A stretch of 64,000 bases of DNA from Pseudomonas oryzihabitans. GTDB lineage: Bacteria > Pseudomonadota > Gammaproteobacteria > Pseudomonadales > Pseudomonadaceae. The stretch spans positions 3,748,001 through 3,812,000 of the forward strand of contig NZ_CP021645.1 in NCBI RefSeq assembly GCF_006384975.1, written 5' to 3'. Below are positions 20,928-30,068 of this stretch, one piece after another (the stretch's first letter is position 1; each line of letters opens with the position of its first letter). The notes under the pieces are model-generated. The model ran no database searches. It was given only the letters and a program-made list of their open reading frames with translations, and was not told where the DNA came from. A program made the translations under genes and the position numbers.

Positions 20928-21312
20928 GGCGCTCGGTCGCCCTTGATGGTTCTGCCAGGGCCGCGTTGCGCCTGCCCTGGCAGAGGCCCCCTTCCTTCCG
21001 CTCGTCCGATCTCGCCTTCATCTTCCTATGCCGTTCCCGTCACTCGCATGGCGAGCGGCATCGTCCGCGCGCACGGTGGGAAAGCGCTCGCGCCTCGAGC
21101 GGCCGTGAATTGCGCTGGCAGCGGCTCTTCATCCCGTACCCCAAAGGTACCTTGCCCAAGACCAATGGAAGGCTAACGTCGCAACGCAGTAGTTCTGACG
21201 CAGGCGGACGCAGCAACGAACCTTGCGTTTTGCCAAGCGGATGAGGGAGCGGCTATCGCGAGATGGCTGGCCATCAAGTGGCCAAGAGAAGAGGACTTCG
21301 GTGTGGGGTTTT
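20928..21312. other. Intergenic stretch after purU without a recognised gene
   Basis: About 385 bp hold no credible reading frame. It contains a 10-bp inverted repeat CTGCCAGGGC/GCCCTGGCAG (20952-20983) without a T-run, a CTCGC-ATG-GCGAG mini-palindrome near 21044, and two close TGGCCA copies near 21266-21283. A GGA-rich segment (about 21165-21300) is reminiscent of structured RNA, but no family could be assigned. Confidence 0.3.
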
Positions 21313-21343
21313 AAGCGCCCCAGCATGACAGGCTGGGGCGCTT
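21313..21343 (-). terminator. Hairpin terminator downstream of cbcV
   Basis: AAGCGCCCCAGC pairs perfectly with GCTGGGGCGCTT around a 7-nt loop. It lies 10 bp after the cbcV stop on the minus strand and is followed there by TTAAAA, a weak T-tract. Confidence 0.65.
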
Positions 21344-21353
21344 GCGACGGCGA

Positions 21354-22589
21354 TCAGCCCGCCTGGGACAGCTGCGAGCGAACTGCTGGCGGCGCGACGT
21401 CTTCTTCGCCGGCCTTTTCCAGATTCTTACCCAGCAGGGCGTGGTACAGCTCCTTGTCGCCCAGGATGCCGACGGCACGGCCATCGGTTTCCAGCACCAG
21501 CTTGTGGCCGGTGTGATAACGGATCTCGAGGGCATCGCGCATGCGGATGTCGGCCGGCGCCAGGGTCGGTTGACGCTGCAGGTTGCTGATAGGCATATCC
21601 GGGGTCCAGCGCTGCAGGGACAGGCTCTCGCCGCCGCGACGCAGTGCCTTGACTACCTGGCCATCCAAGGCCAGCCAGATGTCATGGCTGCGCTCCAGGC
21701 AGATCTCGTTACCTTCACGACCGCACTTGTCCAAACCACGCATCAGGCTGTAACCGCTGAGCACGTTGAGCGGGTTGGTGTGGGCGACGAAGGTCCGCAC
21801 GTATTCGTCAGCCGGATTGAGCACGATATCCTCGGGGCGGCCGTGCTGGATGATGCGACCGTCCTTCATGATAGCGATGTTGGTGCCGATCTTCAGCGCC
21901 TCGTCCAGGTCATGGCTGACGAAGACGATGGTCTTGTTGACCTTGGCTTGCAGCTGTAGCAATTCATCCTGCAGCTGCTGGCGGATCAGCGGGTCGAGGG
22001 CGGAGAAGGGCTCGTCCATCAGCAGGATGTCGGCGTCCATGGCCAGGGCGCGGGCCAGGCCGACGCGCTGTTGCATGCCGCCGGAGAGGGAGTCGGGTTT
22101 CTTGTTGCGCCATTGCGTCAGACCGACCAGCTCCAGCTTCTCGTCGACCAGCTTCTTGCGCTCGGCAGCCGAACGGCCCTGCATTTCCAGGCCGAAGCCC
22201 ACGTTTTCGGCCACGGTCAGCCAGGGCATCAGGGCGAACTTCTGGAACACCATGGCGATGCGGGTGGTGCGCATGTCCTTGAGGACGGCGGGGGAGCAGT
22301 TGGCGATATCCACCTGGCTGCCTTGATGCTCGATCAGCAGCTTGCCACGGCTCACGGTGTTCAGGCCGTTGATGCAGCGGAGCAGACTGGATTTTCCCGA
22401 GCCGGACAGGCCCATCAACACGCAGATCTCACCCTTCTGGACTTCCAGGCAGGCGTCCTCGACGCCCAGTACCTGGCCAGTCTCCTGCAAAATCTCGTTG
22501 CGGCCCTTGCCCTGGTCGAGCAGCTCCAGGGCACGCTTGTTCTGCTTGCCGAAGATGACATCGACATGTTCGAAACGAATAGCGGTCAT
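21354..22589 (-). CDS. cbcV: Choline/glycine betaine ABC transporter ATP-binding protein
   Basis: This 411-residue ATPase energises quaternary-amine uptake with the permease CbcW. Walker A GLSGSGKSSLL is near residue 60, signature LSGGMQQRVGLARALA near 165, and Walker B ILLMDEPFSALD near 190. A C-terminal CBS-like tail continues to about residue 400, as in ProV/ChoV/OpuAA proteins. It begins 3 bp after the cbcW stop, so the two are clearly co-transcribed. The location between sarcosine genes and gbdR supports choline/betaine rather than general osmoprotectant import. Confidence 0.92.
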   Translation of the reverse strand: MTAIRFEHVDVIFGKQNKRALELLDQGKGRNEILQETGQVLGVEDACLEVQKGEICVLMGLSGSGKSSLLRCINGLNTVSRGKLLIEHQGSQVDIANCSPAVLKDMRTTRIAMVFQKFALMPWLTVAENVGFGLEMQGRSAAERKKLVDEKLELVGLTQWRNKKPDSLSGGMQQRVGLARALAMDADILLMDEPFSALDPLIRQQLQDELLQLQAKVNKTIVFVSHDLDEALKIGTNIAIMKDGRIIQHGRPEDIVLNPADEYVRTFVAHTNPLNVLSGYSLMRGLDKCGREGNEICLERSHDIWLALDGQVVKALRRGGESLSLQRWTPDMPISNLQRQPTLAPADIRMRDALEIRYHTGHKLVLETDGRAVGILGDKELYHALLGKNLEKAGEEDVAPPAVRSQLSQAG

Positions 22590-22592
22590 GAC

Positions 22593-23435
22593 TTATTTAA
22601 CCTCGCGTGGGGCGGGTTGCTTGCACACCCGGTCGAGCAGGATGGCGATCAGGACGATGGACAGCCCGGCTTCGAAGCCCAGGGAGATGTCCGCGGTGTT
22701 GAGCGCGTTCACCACCGGCTTGCCCAGGCCATCGGCACCCACCAGGGCGGCGATCACCACCATGGACAGCGAGAGCATGATGCACTGAGTGATACCGGCA
22801 CCGATGCTGGGCATGGCGTGCGGGAGTTCGATACGGGTCAGCAACTGCCAACGCGAGCAGCCAAAGGCCTTGCCGGCGTCCATGAGTTCGGCCGGGACAT
22901 CCTGGATGCCCAGGTAGGTCAGGCGGATGGGGGCGGCCACGGCGAAGACCACGGTGGAGATCAACCCCGGCACTACACCCAGGCCGAACAGTGTCAAGGT
23001 GGGGATCAGGTAGACGAAGGTCGGCACCGTCTGCATCAGGTCGAGCACCGGACGCAAGCCGGTGTAGAACCAGGGCTTGTGCGCGGCGAGGATGCCCAGG
23101 GGAACGCCGACGGCGATGCAGACCAGCGTGGCGAACACCACCTGGGCCAGGGTTTCCATGGTTTCCTGCCAGTAGCCCAGGTTGAGGATCAACAGCAGGG
23201 CGGCGAGGGCGAACACGGTGAGTCCGATGCTACGTTGCAGCAGATAGACCCCGACCACCACCAGGCCGATGAAGGCCAGCGGGTGGAACCACATCAGGCC
23301 GGCGGTAAGGCCATGGATGAGGGTGGAGAGCACGTCGGAGATCTTGTCGAACACGCTGGCGCCGTGCAGCGTCAGCCAGTCGATGAAGTCGGCGATGTAC
23401 TTGCCCAAGGGGAGTTTGTGATCTGTTAACAACAT
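22593..23435 (-). CDS. cbcW: Choline/glycine betaine ABC transporter permease
   Basis: The 280-residue inner-membrane protein has about seven hydrophobic segments and the BPD-type permease loop ELMDAGKAFGCSRWQLLTRIELPHAMPSI that contacts the ATPase. Length and the N-terminal amphipathic stretch fit ProW/ChoW proteins. It sits between cbcX and cbcV on the same strand; the 109-bp gap after cbcX contains a hairpin that may set relative expression. The ribosome site is weak. Confidence 0.92.
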   Translation of the reverse strand: MLLTDHKLPLGKYIADFIDWLTLHGASVFDKISDVLSTLIHGLTAGLMWFHPLAFIGLVVVGVYLLQRSIGLTVFALAALLLILNLGYWQETMETLAQVVFATLVCIAVGVPLGILAAHKPWFYTGLRPVLDLMQTVPTFVYLIPTLTLFGLGVVPGLISTVVFAVAAPIRLTYLGIQDVPAELMDAGKAFGCSRWQLLTRIELPHAMPSIGAGITQCIMLSLSMVVIAALVGADGLGKPVVNALNTADISLGFEAGLSIVLIAILLDRVCKQPAPREVK

Positions 23436-23467
23436 AGCGATGCCCGTCAGCTGGTCAGGATAAGGAA

Positions 23468-23487
23468 GGAGCGGAAAACTCCGCTCC
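23468..23487 (-). other. Intercistronic hairpin between cbcX and cbcW
   Basis: GGAGCGGA pairs with TCCGCTCC around AAAC, with no strong T-tract on the minus strand. Hairpins at this position often stabilise the abundant binding-protein message; that role here is inferred. Confidence 0.45.
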
Positions 23488-23544
23488 GGCTGCGGCAGTT
23501 CCCACCCGAGCCGGCGTGGGACGGTCGAAGGTCAGTCTTGCTTT

Positions 23545-24480
23545 CTACAGGCCGGCGGCCTTTACGGCGGCGAGGCCCGGCTTGCCGTCACGTGTGGTCA
23601 CTCCGTTCAGCCACTGCTCAAGCTGCTGCGGATGGGCCTTGAGCCAGACCTTGGCGGCGGCACTCGCCGTCTCTTTCTCGTTGAGGACCTTGTCCATGAG
23701 CTGGTTTTCCATGTCCAGGGTGAAGGACAGATTGGTCAGCAGCTTGCCCACGTTCGGGCATTCCTGGACGTAGCCCTTGCGGACGTTGGTGTAGATGGTG
23801 GCGCCGCCGTAGTTGGGACCGAAGACGTCGTCGCCGCCCGAGAGGTACTTCATCTTGAAGCGGGTGTTCATCGGGTGGGGTTCCCAGCCGAGGAAGACCA
23901 CCCACTGCTGGCGTCGCTCGGCGCGCTGAACCTGGGACAGCATGCCGGCCTCGCTGGATTCCACCAGCTTGAACTTGCCCAGATCGAAGGTGTTCTTGTC
24001 GATCATGCCCTGGATCAGGCGGTTGCCATCGTTGCCCGGCTCGATGCCGTAGATCTTGCCGTCGAACTTGTCGGCATACTTGGCGATGTCGGCGAAGGTC
24101 TTCACCCCGGCGTCGTAGACGTAGTCGGGTACGGCCAGGGTGTACTTGGCGCCTTCGAGGTTGGCGCGTAGCGTCTCGACGCTGCCGTTGTCGGTGTAGG
24201 GCTTGATGTCGGCGGCCATGCTCGGCATCCAGTTGCCGAGGAAGACGTCGATATCCTTGTTCTGCAACGACTTGTAAGTGACGGGCACGGAAATCATGTT
24301 GGTCGTGGTCTGGTAACCGAGGGCGTTCAGCACCTCGCTGGTTACCGCCGTGGTGACCGTAATATCGGTCCAGCCAACGTCAGCAAAGCGGACCTTGTCA
24401 CAAGAAGCTGGCTCGGCTGCCAGCACGGCCAGCGGCGCTGACAGCGCAACACTCAAGAGCCAACGGGAACGACCTTTCAT
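23545..24480 (-). CDS. cbcX: Choline/glycine betaine ABC transporter substrate-binding protein
   Basis: The 311-residue periplasmic protein has a signal peptide (about residues 1-21, ending VLAAEPASC) and an OpuAC/ChoX-type fold. The conserved GNWMPSM near residue 82 and FLGWEPHPMN near 198 supply aromatic residues for the quaternary-ammonium cage. It heads cbcXWV; 24593-24619 upstream holds a direct-repeat element like those before gbdR. GGAGAGTTGTC precedes the ATG. Confidence 0.92.
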   Translation of the reverse strand: MKGRSRWLLSVALSAPLAVLAAEPASCDKVRFADVGWTDITVTTAVTSEVLNALGYQTTTNMISVPVTYKSLQNKDIDVFLGNWMPSMAADIKPYTDNGSVETLRANLEGAKYTLAVPDYVYDAGVKTFADIAKYADKFDGKIYGIEPGNDGNRLIQGMIDKNTFDLGKFKLVESSEAGMLSQVQRAERRQQWVVFLGWEPHPMNTRFKMKYLSGGDDVFGPNYGGATIYTNVRKGYVQECPNVGKLLTNLSFTLDMENQLMDKVLNEKETASAAAKVWLKAHPQQLEQWLNGVTTRDGKPGLAAVKAAGL

Positions 24481-24592
24481 GACAACTCTCCTTGAGTTTG
24501 GCGGGTGGCTTTTCGCTGAGCCCCGCGTGTATTTATCTGTAACCTATCCCCCCAGGCTCGCCTACCGCCTGCGTCGCTAGCAGTGTACGCGG

Positions 24593-24619
24593 CGTCGTAA
24601 CCAGAAGCGGAAATGTCGC
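24593..24619 (-). promoter_or_regulatory. Candidate GbdR operator upstream of cbcX
   Basis: Read on the minus strand toward cbcX: GCGACAT-N13-TACGACG. The half-site starts are 20 bp apart, the same layout and orientation as the sites at 25926-25952 and 26058-26084. It lies about 115 bp before the cbcX ATG. Assignment to GbdR is inferred from shared location, not from a known matrix. Confidence 0.45.
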
Positions 24620-24760
24620 ATCCAGCTTGAACTCCGTGAACCTCGGCACAGCCTGGAGGCAACGGTGGGAAATTTTCGTGATCCGCCTGGATGTCCCGGC
24701 GGGAAAACAGCGAGGGAATAGCCGAAACGGCACCTCTGCAAGGCTTGCCAAGGGTGATGG

Positions 24761-25699
24761 TCAATTGGCCAGGCCGGCCTTGACCGCGGCATTTCCCGGG
24801 TTGCCGCTGCGCGTATTGACGCCCTTGAGCCAGGCCTCCAGCTGCTCGGGGTTCTGCTTGAGCCAGGTGCGCACCGCACGCCGCGGATTCTCTTGCTCGT
24901 TGGCCACCCGATCCATCAGGGTGTTCTCCATGGCCGGGGTGAAGACCAGATTGCCGAGCAGTTTGCCGACATTTGGGCACTGTTGCGTGTAACCCTTGCG
25001 GACGAGGGTGTAGACCGTCGCACCGCCCTGGTGCGGACCGAAATAGTCATCCCCACCGTCCAAATAGGCCAGCTTGTACCTGAGGTTCATCGGGTGTGGC
25101 TCCCAGGCGAGGAAGACGATCCACTGGTTGTTCAGCAAGTGCTTCATTCGCACCTGATTCAGCATGCCCTGTTCGCTGGATTCGTCGAGCTTGAAGCCGC
25201 CCAGGCCAAAGGCATTGCTGGCGATCATCTTTTTGACCAGAGCGTTGCCATCGTTGCCCTTCTCGATGCCGTAGAGGGTGTGGTCGAAGCGATCGCCGAA
25301 GCGGGCGATGTCGGCAAAGGTCTTTACGCCGGCGTCGTAGACGTACTGAGGAACGGCGAGGGTGTAGCGGGCCCCTTCGAGATTGCTGTGCAGTCGCTCG
25401 ATGCTGCCGTTGTCGATGAAAGGCTGGCTGACTTTCGCCTGCGCCGGCATCCAGTTCCCGAGGAAGACATCGACATCGTTCTGGGCCAGGGCGGTATAGC
25501 TGTTCGGCAGGGATAGCCGGATGACCTCAGTGTCATAACCGAGCGCGCCGAGGAGATAGCGCGCCATCGAGTTGGTGATCGCCAGATCGCTCCAGCCGAC
25601 GTCGGCGAAGCGCACGTTATGGCAGCTTTCGGGTTCGGCGGCCCTAACGGTCGTGCACAGCAACAGACCAGACAGAACGATGCAAGAGGAGATCTTCAT
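24761..25699 (-). CDS. Second choline/betaine-type ABC substrate-binding protein
   Basis: This 312-residue secreted protein is a clear paralogue of CbcX: GNWMPAQ, YTLAVPQYVYDAGVKTFADIA, FLAWEPHPMN and CPNVGKLLGNLVF all align. The signal peptide is MKISSCIVLSGLLLCTTVRA. The second ATG (25699) is preferred because GGAG lies 8 bases ahead, while the ATG at 25711 lacks a ribosome site. It has no permease or ATPase of its own and probably delivers a different quaternary amine (betaine or carnitine class) to CbcWV. It lies 280 bp upstream of cbcX with its own candidate operator. Confidence 0.88.
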   Translation of the reverse strand: MKISSCIVLSGLLLCTTVRAAEPESCHNVRFADVGWSDLAITNSMARYLLGALGYDTEVIRLSLPNSYTALAQNDVDVFLGNWMPAQAKVSQPFIDNGSIERLHSNLEGARYTLAVPQYVYDAGVKTFADIARFGDRFDHTLYGIEKGNDGNALVKKMIASNAFGLGGFKLDESSEQGMLNQVRMKHLLNNQWIVFLAWEPHPMNLRYKLAYLDGGDDYFGPHQGGATVYTLVRKGYTQQCPNVGKLLGNLVFTPAMENTLMDRVANEQENPRRAVRTWLKQNPEQLEAWLKGVNTRSGNPGNAAVKAGLAN

Positions 25700-25925
25700 C
25701 CAGTACTCCATGGATAAGAAAGGTTGAAAACCTCACTGCTGCACTTACCGAGCCGTCTAGTACGGATATTTGCCGCTTGGCGCTGCAAGTAAGTAGAAGC
25801 GCGACAGGCGGTTGGGAGCCTGACCTAGAACCGTGCTCGCTGGGTCGAGTTGCCACATTTTGGCGCGTGTTCGTTACGTTGTGGTGTTACCGAAGTAGCA
25901 GACGTGGCCAAAGGCCATTGTCAAA

Positions 25926-25952
25926 AGGTCGGTCTCAGATCTGTTTGGTCGC
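25926..25952 (-). promoter_or_regulatory. Candidate GbdR operator for the second binding protein
   Basis: Read on the minus strand: GCGACCA-N13-CCGACCT, half-site starts 20 bp apart, about 230 bp before the ATG at 25699. It is the same architecture as the sites at 24593 and 26058. The rest of the 464-bp gap 25700-26163 shows no gene. Confidence 0.42.
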
Positions 25953-26057
25953 AACTAAAAACCCTATTCAATCAAGGCCATTTCGCCCTGCGACGTAGCT
26001 TGCCCGGCGCAGACAGCTTCAGAAGTGAAAGGTTCTTCTCATTCCGGCATGGGATTT

Positions 26058-26084
26058 GCGACATAACTTATGTGTCCGCGACAC
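26058..26084 (+). promoter_or_regulatory. Candidate GbdR operator upstream of gbdR
   Basis: GCGACAT-N13-GCGACAC is a near-identical direct repeat with starts 20 bp apart, about 80 bp before the gbdR ATG. It suits an AraC-family dimer and suggests autoregulation. Confidence 0.45.
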
Positions 26085-26163
26085 ATTGCCTGGCTCAGGC
26101 CATTTGCCGGACTTCAAAAGAGCCCAAAAAGGGCCTTCAGCCTGCGTGAAGGAGAGTCCTACC

Positions 26164-27261
26164 ATGTCGCCCGTTCAGTCCCCGTCACAGCCTCGTGCCA
26201 TGCAGTCCATTGGTTTCCTGCTACTGGATAATTTCACGCTCATCTCCCTGGCTTCGGTCGTGGAGCCGCTGCGCATGGCGAATCAGCTGTCGGGGCGGGA
26301 GCTCTATCGCTGGTGCACCCTGAGCCTGGATGGGCGTCCGGTGCGGGCCAGCGATGGTTTGCAGATCACTCCCGATAGTGCCGTGAGCGCAGCTCCGGTA
26401 ATGGACATGGTGATCGTCTGCGGTGGCGTGGGGATCCAGCGGAGCGTGTCGCGCGAACACTGCACCTGGCTGCAGAGCCAGGCACGCCAGGGGCGTAAAC
26501 TGGGCGCGGTCTGTACCGGTAGCTGGGCGCTGGCCCGTGCCGGGCTGCTCGACGGCTACGACTGCAGCGTGCACTGGGAGACCCTGGCGGCACTGCAGGA
26601 AGCCTATCCGCGCGTCGTGCTGAGCACGCGCCTGTTCACCATCGACCGTAATCGCTGCACGGCCTCCGGCGGTACTGCGCCGATGGACATGATGCTGCAC
26701 CTGATCGGGCGCGAGCATGGCCGCGAGTTGTCCGCCGCCATCTCGGAAATGTTCATCTACGAGCGTATTCGCAACGAACAGGATCACCAGCGCGTCCCCC
26801 TCAAGCACATGCTGGGCACCAACCAGCCCAAGTTGCAGGAGATCGTGGCGCTGATGGAAGCCAACCTGGAAGAGCCCATCGATCTCGACGAGCTGGCCGT
26901 GTACGTGGATGTGTCTCGGCGGCAGTTGGAGCGACTGTTCCAGAAGTACCTGCACTGCTCGCCGTCACGTTACTACCTCAAGCTGCGTCTGATCCGCGCG
27001 CGGCAGCTGCTCAAGCAGACCACGCTCTCGATCATCGAGGTCGCGTCGGTATGCGGCTTCGTCTCCACCCCGCACTTCTCCAAGTGCTATCGCGAATATT
27101 TCGGTATCCCGCCGCGTGACGAGCGCCAGGGTCCGACCATCCAGCAGCCCATCGCCCTAATGCCACTGTCTCAGGAACTGTCCTTGATGCCAGCTTCCTC
27201 GGCGCTGGCGGCTCTGAGCCAGGCGCAGGGCGAATCGACTTTCGCCAGCGTACGGCTGTAG
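26164..27261 (+). CDS. gbdR: GbdR, AraC-family activator of choline/glycine betaine catabolism
   Basis: This 365-residue regulator has an N-terminal class-I-glutamine-amidotransferase-like (DJ-1/PfpI) ligand domain (about 12-190, SIGFLLLDNFTLISLAS, GAVCTGSWALARAGLLDGY). Its C-terminal AraC double helix-turn-helix (about 230-330) includes LAVYVDVSRRQLERLFQKY and VASVCGFVSTPHFSKCY. In P. aeruginosa GbdR responds to betaine and dimethylglycine and induces transport, demethylation and sarcosine oxidation genes. The ATG at 26164 has GAAGGAGAG upstream; the frame runs back to 26056 without support. It is divergent from the second binding protein. Confidence 0.95.
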   Translation: MSPVQSPSQPRAMQSIGFLLLDNFTLISLASVVEPLRMANQLSGRELYRWCTLSLDGRPVRASDGLQITPDSAVSAAPVMDMVIVCGGVGIQRSVSREHCTWLQSQARQGRKLGAVCTGSWALARAGLLDGYDCSVHWETLAALQEAYPRVVLSTRLFTIDRNRCTASGGTAPMDMMLHLIGREHGRELSAAISEMFIYERIRNEQDHQRVPLKHMLGTNQPKLQEIVALMEANLEEPIDLDELAVYVDVSRRQLERLFQKYLHCSPSRYYLKLRLIRARQLLKQTTLSIIEVASVCGFVSTPHFSKCYREYFGIPPRDERQGPTIQQPIALMPLSQELSLMPASSALAALSQAQGESTFASVRL

Positions 27262-27278
27262 CGGTTCGATGGGGCTAC

Positions 27279-27313
27279 GCCTATTCCGAAGCGAGTAGGC
27301 GGCCGTCTCTTTT
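27279..27313 (+). terminator. Terminator after gbdR
   Basis: GCCTATTC pairs with GAGTAGGC (one G-U) around CGAAGC, followed by GGCCGTCTCTTTT. It lies 17 bp after the gbdR stop, between convergent genes. Confidence 0.6.
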
Positions 27314-27326
27314 GGGTTGAAAACGC

Positions 27327-28112
27327 TCAGCGACCGCTGGGCAGGCTGAGCAATAGAGCCGCTGTCTGCAGGTCCGGTTGGCCATCGAAACGTCCTGGCC
27401 GGTATTTCATCTGGAAGGCGCCGATGACGTCGCGGGTGGCAGGATCGAGCACGCCAGTGCGAGGCACTGCATAACCAATACGCGCCAGCTGGTCCTGGAA
27501 CCACGCCGGTGGCGGCAGCACGCCGCCCAGGCTGGCCTGGCGCTGGGCGACCACGGCGGGGTCCGGCCAGTTGATCAGGCCGGCGGCGGCCAGCCGTGAC
27601 CAGGGAAATAGCGGACCGGGGTCCTGCTTGCGCCCCGGGGCGATGTCGCTGTGGCCGACGATGGCCCTGCGATCCAGGCCATGCCGCTGTTCGATGTCCT
27701 TGAGTAGCGGAATCAGTGCCTGGATCTGGGCTTCGGTGAAGGGATACCACTGGCGCCCGGCTGGGGTGTCGCGAAAGCCCAGGTTGACCATCTCGATGCC
27801 GATGGAGGTGGAGTTGAGCCAGGTACGGCCTTCCCATTCGCTGGCGCCGGCATGCCAGGCGCGGCGATTCTCGTCCACCAGGCGATAGATGGTGCCGTCC
27901 GTATCGATCAGATAGTGGGCGCTGACGCCGGCCTGGGTCAGCAGCTTGAGCGACTGCTTGGAGTCGGCGGCGGTGTAGTGCAACACGATGTATTGCACCC
28001 GACTGTCCTGATCGCGGGAGGTGTAGTCGTCATTGATGCGTGGACCGCTGGCGCAGCCGGCCAGCAGCAGGCCACAGAGTAGCCAGGGAAGGAGCTTGAA
28101 CGGGTTTCGCAC
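27327..28112 (-). CDS. N-acetylmuramoyl-L-alanine amidase lipoprotein, AmpDh2-like
   Basis: The 261-residue protein starts at a GTG (VRNPFKLLPWLLCGLL) behind GAGGTAATC and has a lipobox LLLAGC, so it is probably anchored in a membrane. The amidase_2 domain (about 45-185) shows the zinc ligands in YIVLHYTAADS, AWHAGAS and VGHSDIAPGRKQDPG. A C-terminal peptidoglycan-binding repeat spans about 195-255. It cleaves peptidoglycan stems between muramic acid and L-Ala. Domain order and the neighbouring dgcH match AmpDh2 of P. aeruginosa, a periplasmic amidase linked to cell-wall turnover and beta-lactamase control. In-frame sequence upstream to 28619 lies inside dgcH and is not used. Confidence 0.88.
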   Translation of the reverse strand: MRNPFKLLPWLLCGLLLAGCASGPRINDDYTSRDQDSRVQYIVLHYTAADSKQSLKLLTQAGVSAHYLIDTDGTIYRLVDENRRAWHAGASEWEGRTWLNSTSIGIEMVNLGFRDTPAGRQWYPFTEAQIQALIPLLKDIEQRHGLDRRAIVGHSDIAPGRKQDPGPLFPWSRLAAAGLINWPDPAVVAQRQASLGGVLPPPAWFQDQLARIGYAVPRTGVLDPATRDVIGAFQMKYRPGRFDGQPDLQTAALLLSLPSGR

Positions 28113-28138
28113 GATTACCTCGCGAGCGGCGGAAGGGG

Positions 28139-29893
28139 TCAGGCTACTTCCAGGCGATCGCGTCCGGCGCGTTTGGCGCGGTAGAGCGCCTGGTCGGCAC
28201 GCTCGAATACGGTATCGGCATCTTCGCCCGGCGCAAAGGCCGCAAGACCAGCGGACAGGGTAATGACCACGCGCTCGCCTTTGAAGTGGAAGGGGCAGGC
28301 CGCCACGGCGGCGCGTAGCTGTTCGAGCAGCGTAACGCCACCCGCGATGGGCGTGGCGCCCAGCAGTACGACGAATTCTTCGCCACCGAAGCGGGCGATG
28401 AAATCGGTCTTGCGCAGGCGGCGCTGCAATTCGCCACCGATGATCTTGAGCACCTTGTCGCCGGCCAGATGGCCATAGCCATCGTTGATGCGTTTGAACA
28501 GGTCCACATCGAGCACGGCCAACAGCAGGTCGCCACCTTGGCGTTGCCAGCGGGCCACCTCCAGCTCCAGGCGCTCGCTCCAGGCGGCGCGATTGGGCAG
28601 GCCGGTGAGTGGATCGCACAGCGCCTTTTGCCGCTGCTCTTCCAGATGGCCGCGATACTGTTGGGCTTCGCGCTCCATAGCGGTGACCCGTTGGGTAAGA
28701 GCGGTCAGGCGTTCGTTGGCTGCCTGCTCGCGGGTTTCCCGCAGGGACTGCTGGTCGGCCAGGCTGGACAGCAGGCCTTCGAGACGGGCATCCAGCGACA
28801 ACTTGAGGCTGTCCAGATCGGTGGCGCCCTGGACTTCCGTCTGTAGCTCGTTCACCTGGCCACGCAGGGCATCGCCGAAGGCGCGCTCCTGGGTCTGGCC
28901 GTCCTGGCGCTCGACATGGACATCCTGCAGACCGGTCTGGAAGGCCGAAAGGCGCTCATTGAGTTGGCGCAGGTAATGCTGGAATTCGCTCTGACCGGAA
29001 TGGTTGAGGGCGAGCACCAGGATCGACAGGTCATCAAGCACCGGGACCAGTTCGTACCAGTTCAGGCTGCCCTGGATCCGCTGGCGCAACTGTTCGGCCT
29101 GCGGCTTGTGGCTGTCGGGCAGGGCCAGGTCGTCGAGCAGGCGCAGCAGGGTGGCCTCGAGGTGCGGGGCGATGGCGCTGTAGCCAGGTTCGGGAACGGG
29201 TGGCAGGGCATAGGCGGGGTCGGCGGAGGCGGCCGGCTCCAGCGAGACAGGCGTGGACTCAGCGAGCGCGGGCTGTTCGGCGGGCGCTGATGGTTCCGTG
29301 ACGGCTGGAGCTGTAGCGACCGAGGTCGCGGGCTCTGTTAGCGGAGTAGCGGAATTTTCGGGCTGATCGCCACGACCGCCGAGCAGCCGTTGCAGAAAAC
29401 CGGGCCGCGCCGGTTGGTCGGGTTGCAGGGCATTCAAGGCTTGTTGCTGGAGCCGGCTGAACTCACCCAGCAGTGCAGGCAGCTCGCCCGGTTGCCCGGC
29501 CGCAGCCTGGGCACGCTTGGCGAACGTCTTGAGCGCCTTGCGCTGTTCACGCGGCAGTTCCAGGTTCAGGAGTAGCCGGCAGAGTTCGGCGAAGGCCTCA
29601 GCGACTTGGCGCGCCCGCGCTTCACGGCGTTGCTCGGAATCGAGCACCGTACGCTCCAGGCGCGGGATGAGCTTGGCCAGGTCGGCGTCGCTGTCGTCAC
29701 GGCGCAGGATGTCGCGCAACTCGACCAGACATGCGTCCACTGCCGTGTCGTTGCCTTCGGCGGCCAGGCTGCTGCGCACGAGGCCCCGGCGCACCAGGTC
29801 GAGACGGTTTTCCCACCGGCTTTCCAGGCGCTCCAGATTTTCGAGGCTTTCGAGGTATTTGTTTTTCCAGCGTTCGACGTCCGCGCGCTCCAT
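28139..29893 (-). CDS. dgcH: GGDEF-domain diguanylate cyclase, DgcH-like
   Basis: This 584-residue cytoplasmic protein has a helical N-terminal region starting [18 protein letters not shown], a Pro/Ala-rich linker (about 180-240), a second helical region and a coiled coil. The C-terminal GGDEF domain (about 420-584) carries the active-site GGEEF near residue 503. The inhibitory I-site RKTD lies five residues ahead of GGEEF. It should make c-di-GMP from GTP with product inhibition. The ATG at 29893 (GGAG 8 bases upstream) is preferred to the TTG at 29914. It lies between the amidase and dsbA, as in P. aeruginosa. Confidence 0.88.
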   Translation of the reverse strand: MERADVERWKNKYLESLENLERLESRWENRLDLVRRGLVRSSLAAEGNDTAVDACLVELRDILRRDDSDADLAKLIPRLERTVLDSEQRREARARQVAEAFAELCRLLLNLELPREQRKALKTFAKRAQAAAGQPGELPALLGEFSRLQQQALNALQPDQPARPGFLQRLLGGRGDQPENSATPLTEPATSVATAPAVTEPSAPAEQPALAESTPVSLEPAASADPAYALPPVPEPGYSAIAPHLEATLLRLLDDLALPDSHKPQAEQLRQRIQGSLNWYELVPVLDDLSILVLALNHSGQSEFQHYLRQLNERLSAFQTGLQDVHVERQDGQTQERAFGDALRGQVNELQTEVQGATDLDSLKLSLDARLEGLLSSLADQQSLRETREQAANERLTALTQRVTAMEREAQQYRGHLEEQRQKALCDPLTGLPNRAAWSERLELEVARWQRQGGDLLLAVLDVDLFKRINDGYGHLAGDKVLKIIGGELQRRLRKTDFIARFGGEEFVVLLGATPIAGGVTLLEQLRAAVAACPFHFKGERVVITLSAGLAAFAPGEDADTVFERADQALYRAKRAGRDRLEVA

Positions 29894-30068
29894 CCGCCTG
29901 CTCCATAGGCTCAAGGTGGCTAGAAGGCAGGCACGACGAGGCGCCTAGCCGACTTGATAGTCGCTAGGGTATCGACCGTTACGGGGAAAGTTTGTGCAGG
30001 ACGACCGGAGGCCGCTTGGGAGGGACGAGCTGAGGAGTCGCCGCCGCAGGATGCGGCGGCGGCGGAGC

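Noticed and set aside
28113..28619. N-terminal extension of the amidase frame
   Set aside because: It overlaps dgcH in another frame; the lipoprotein signal begins at the GTG at 28112 with a ribosome site.
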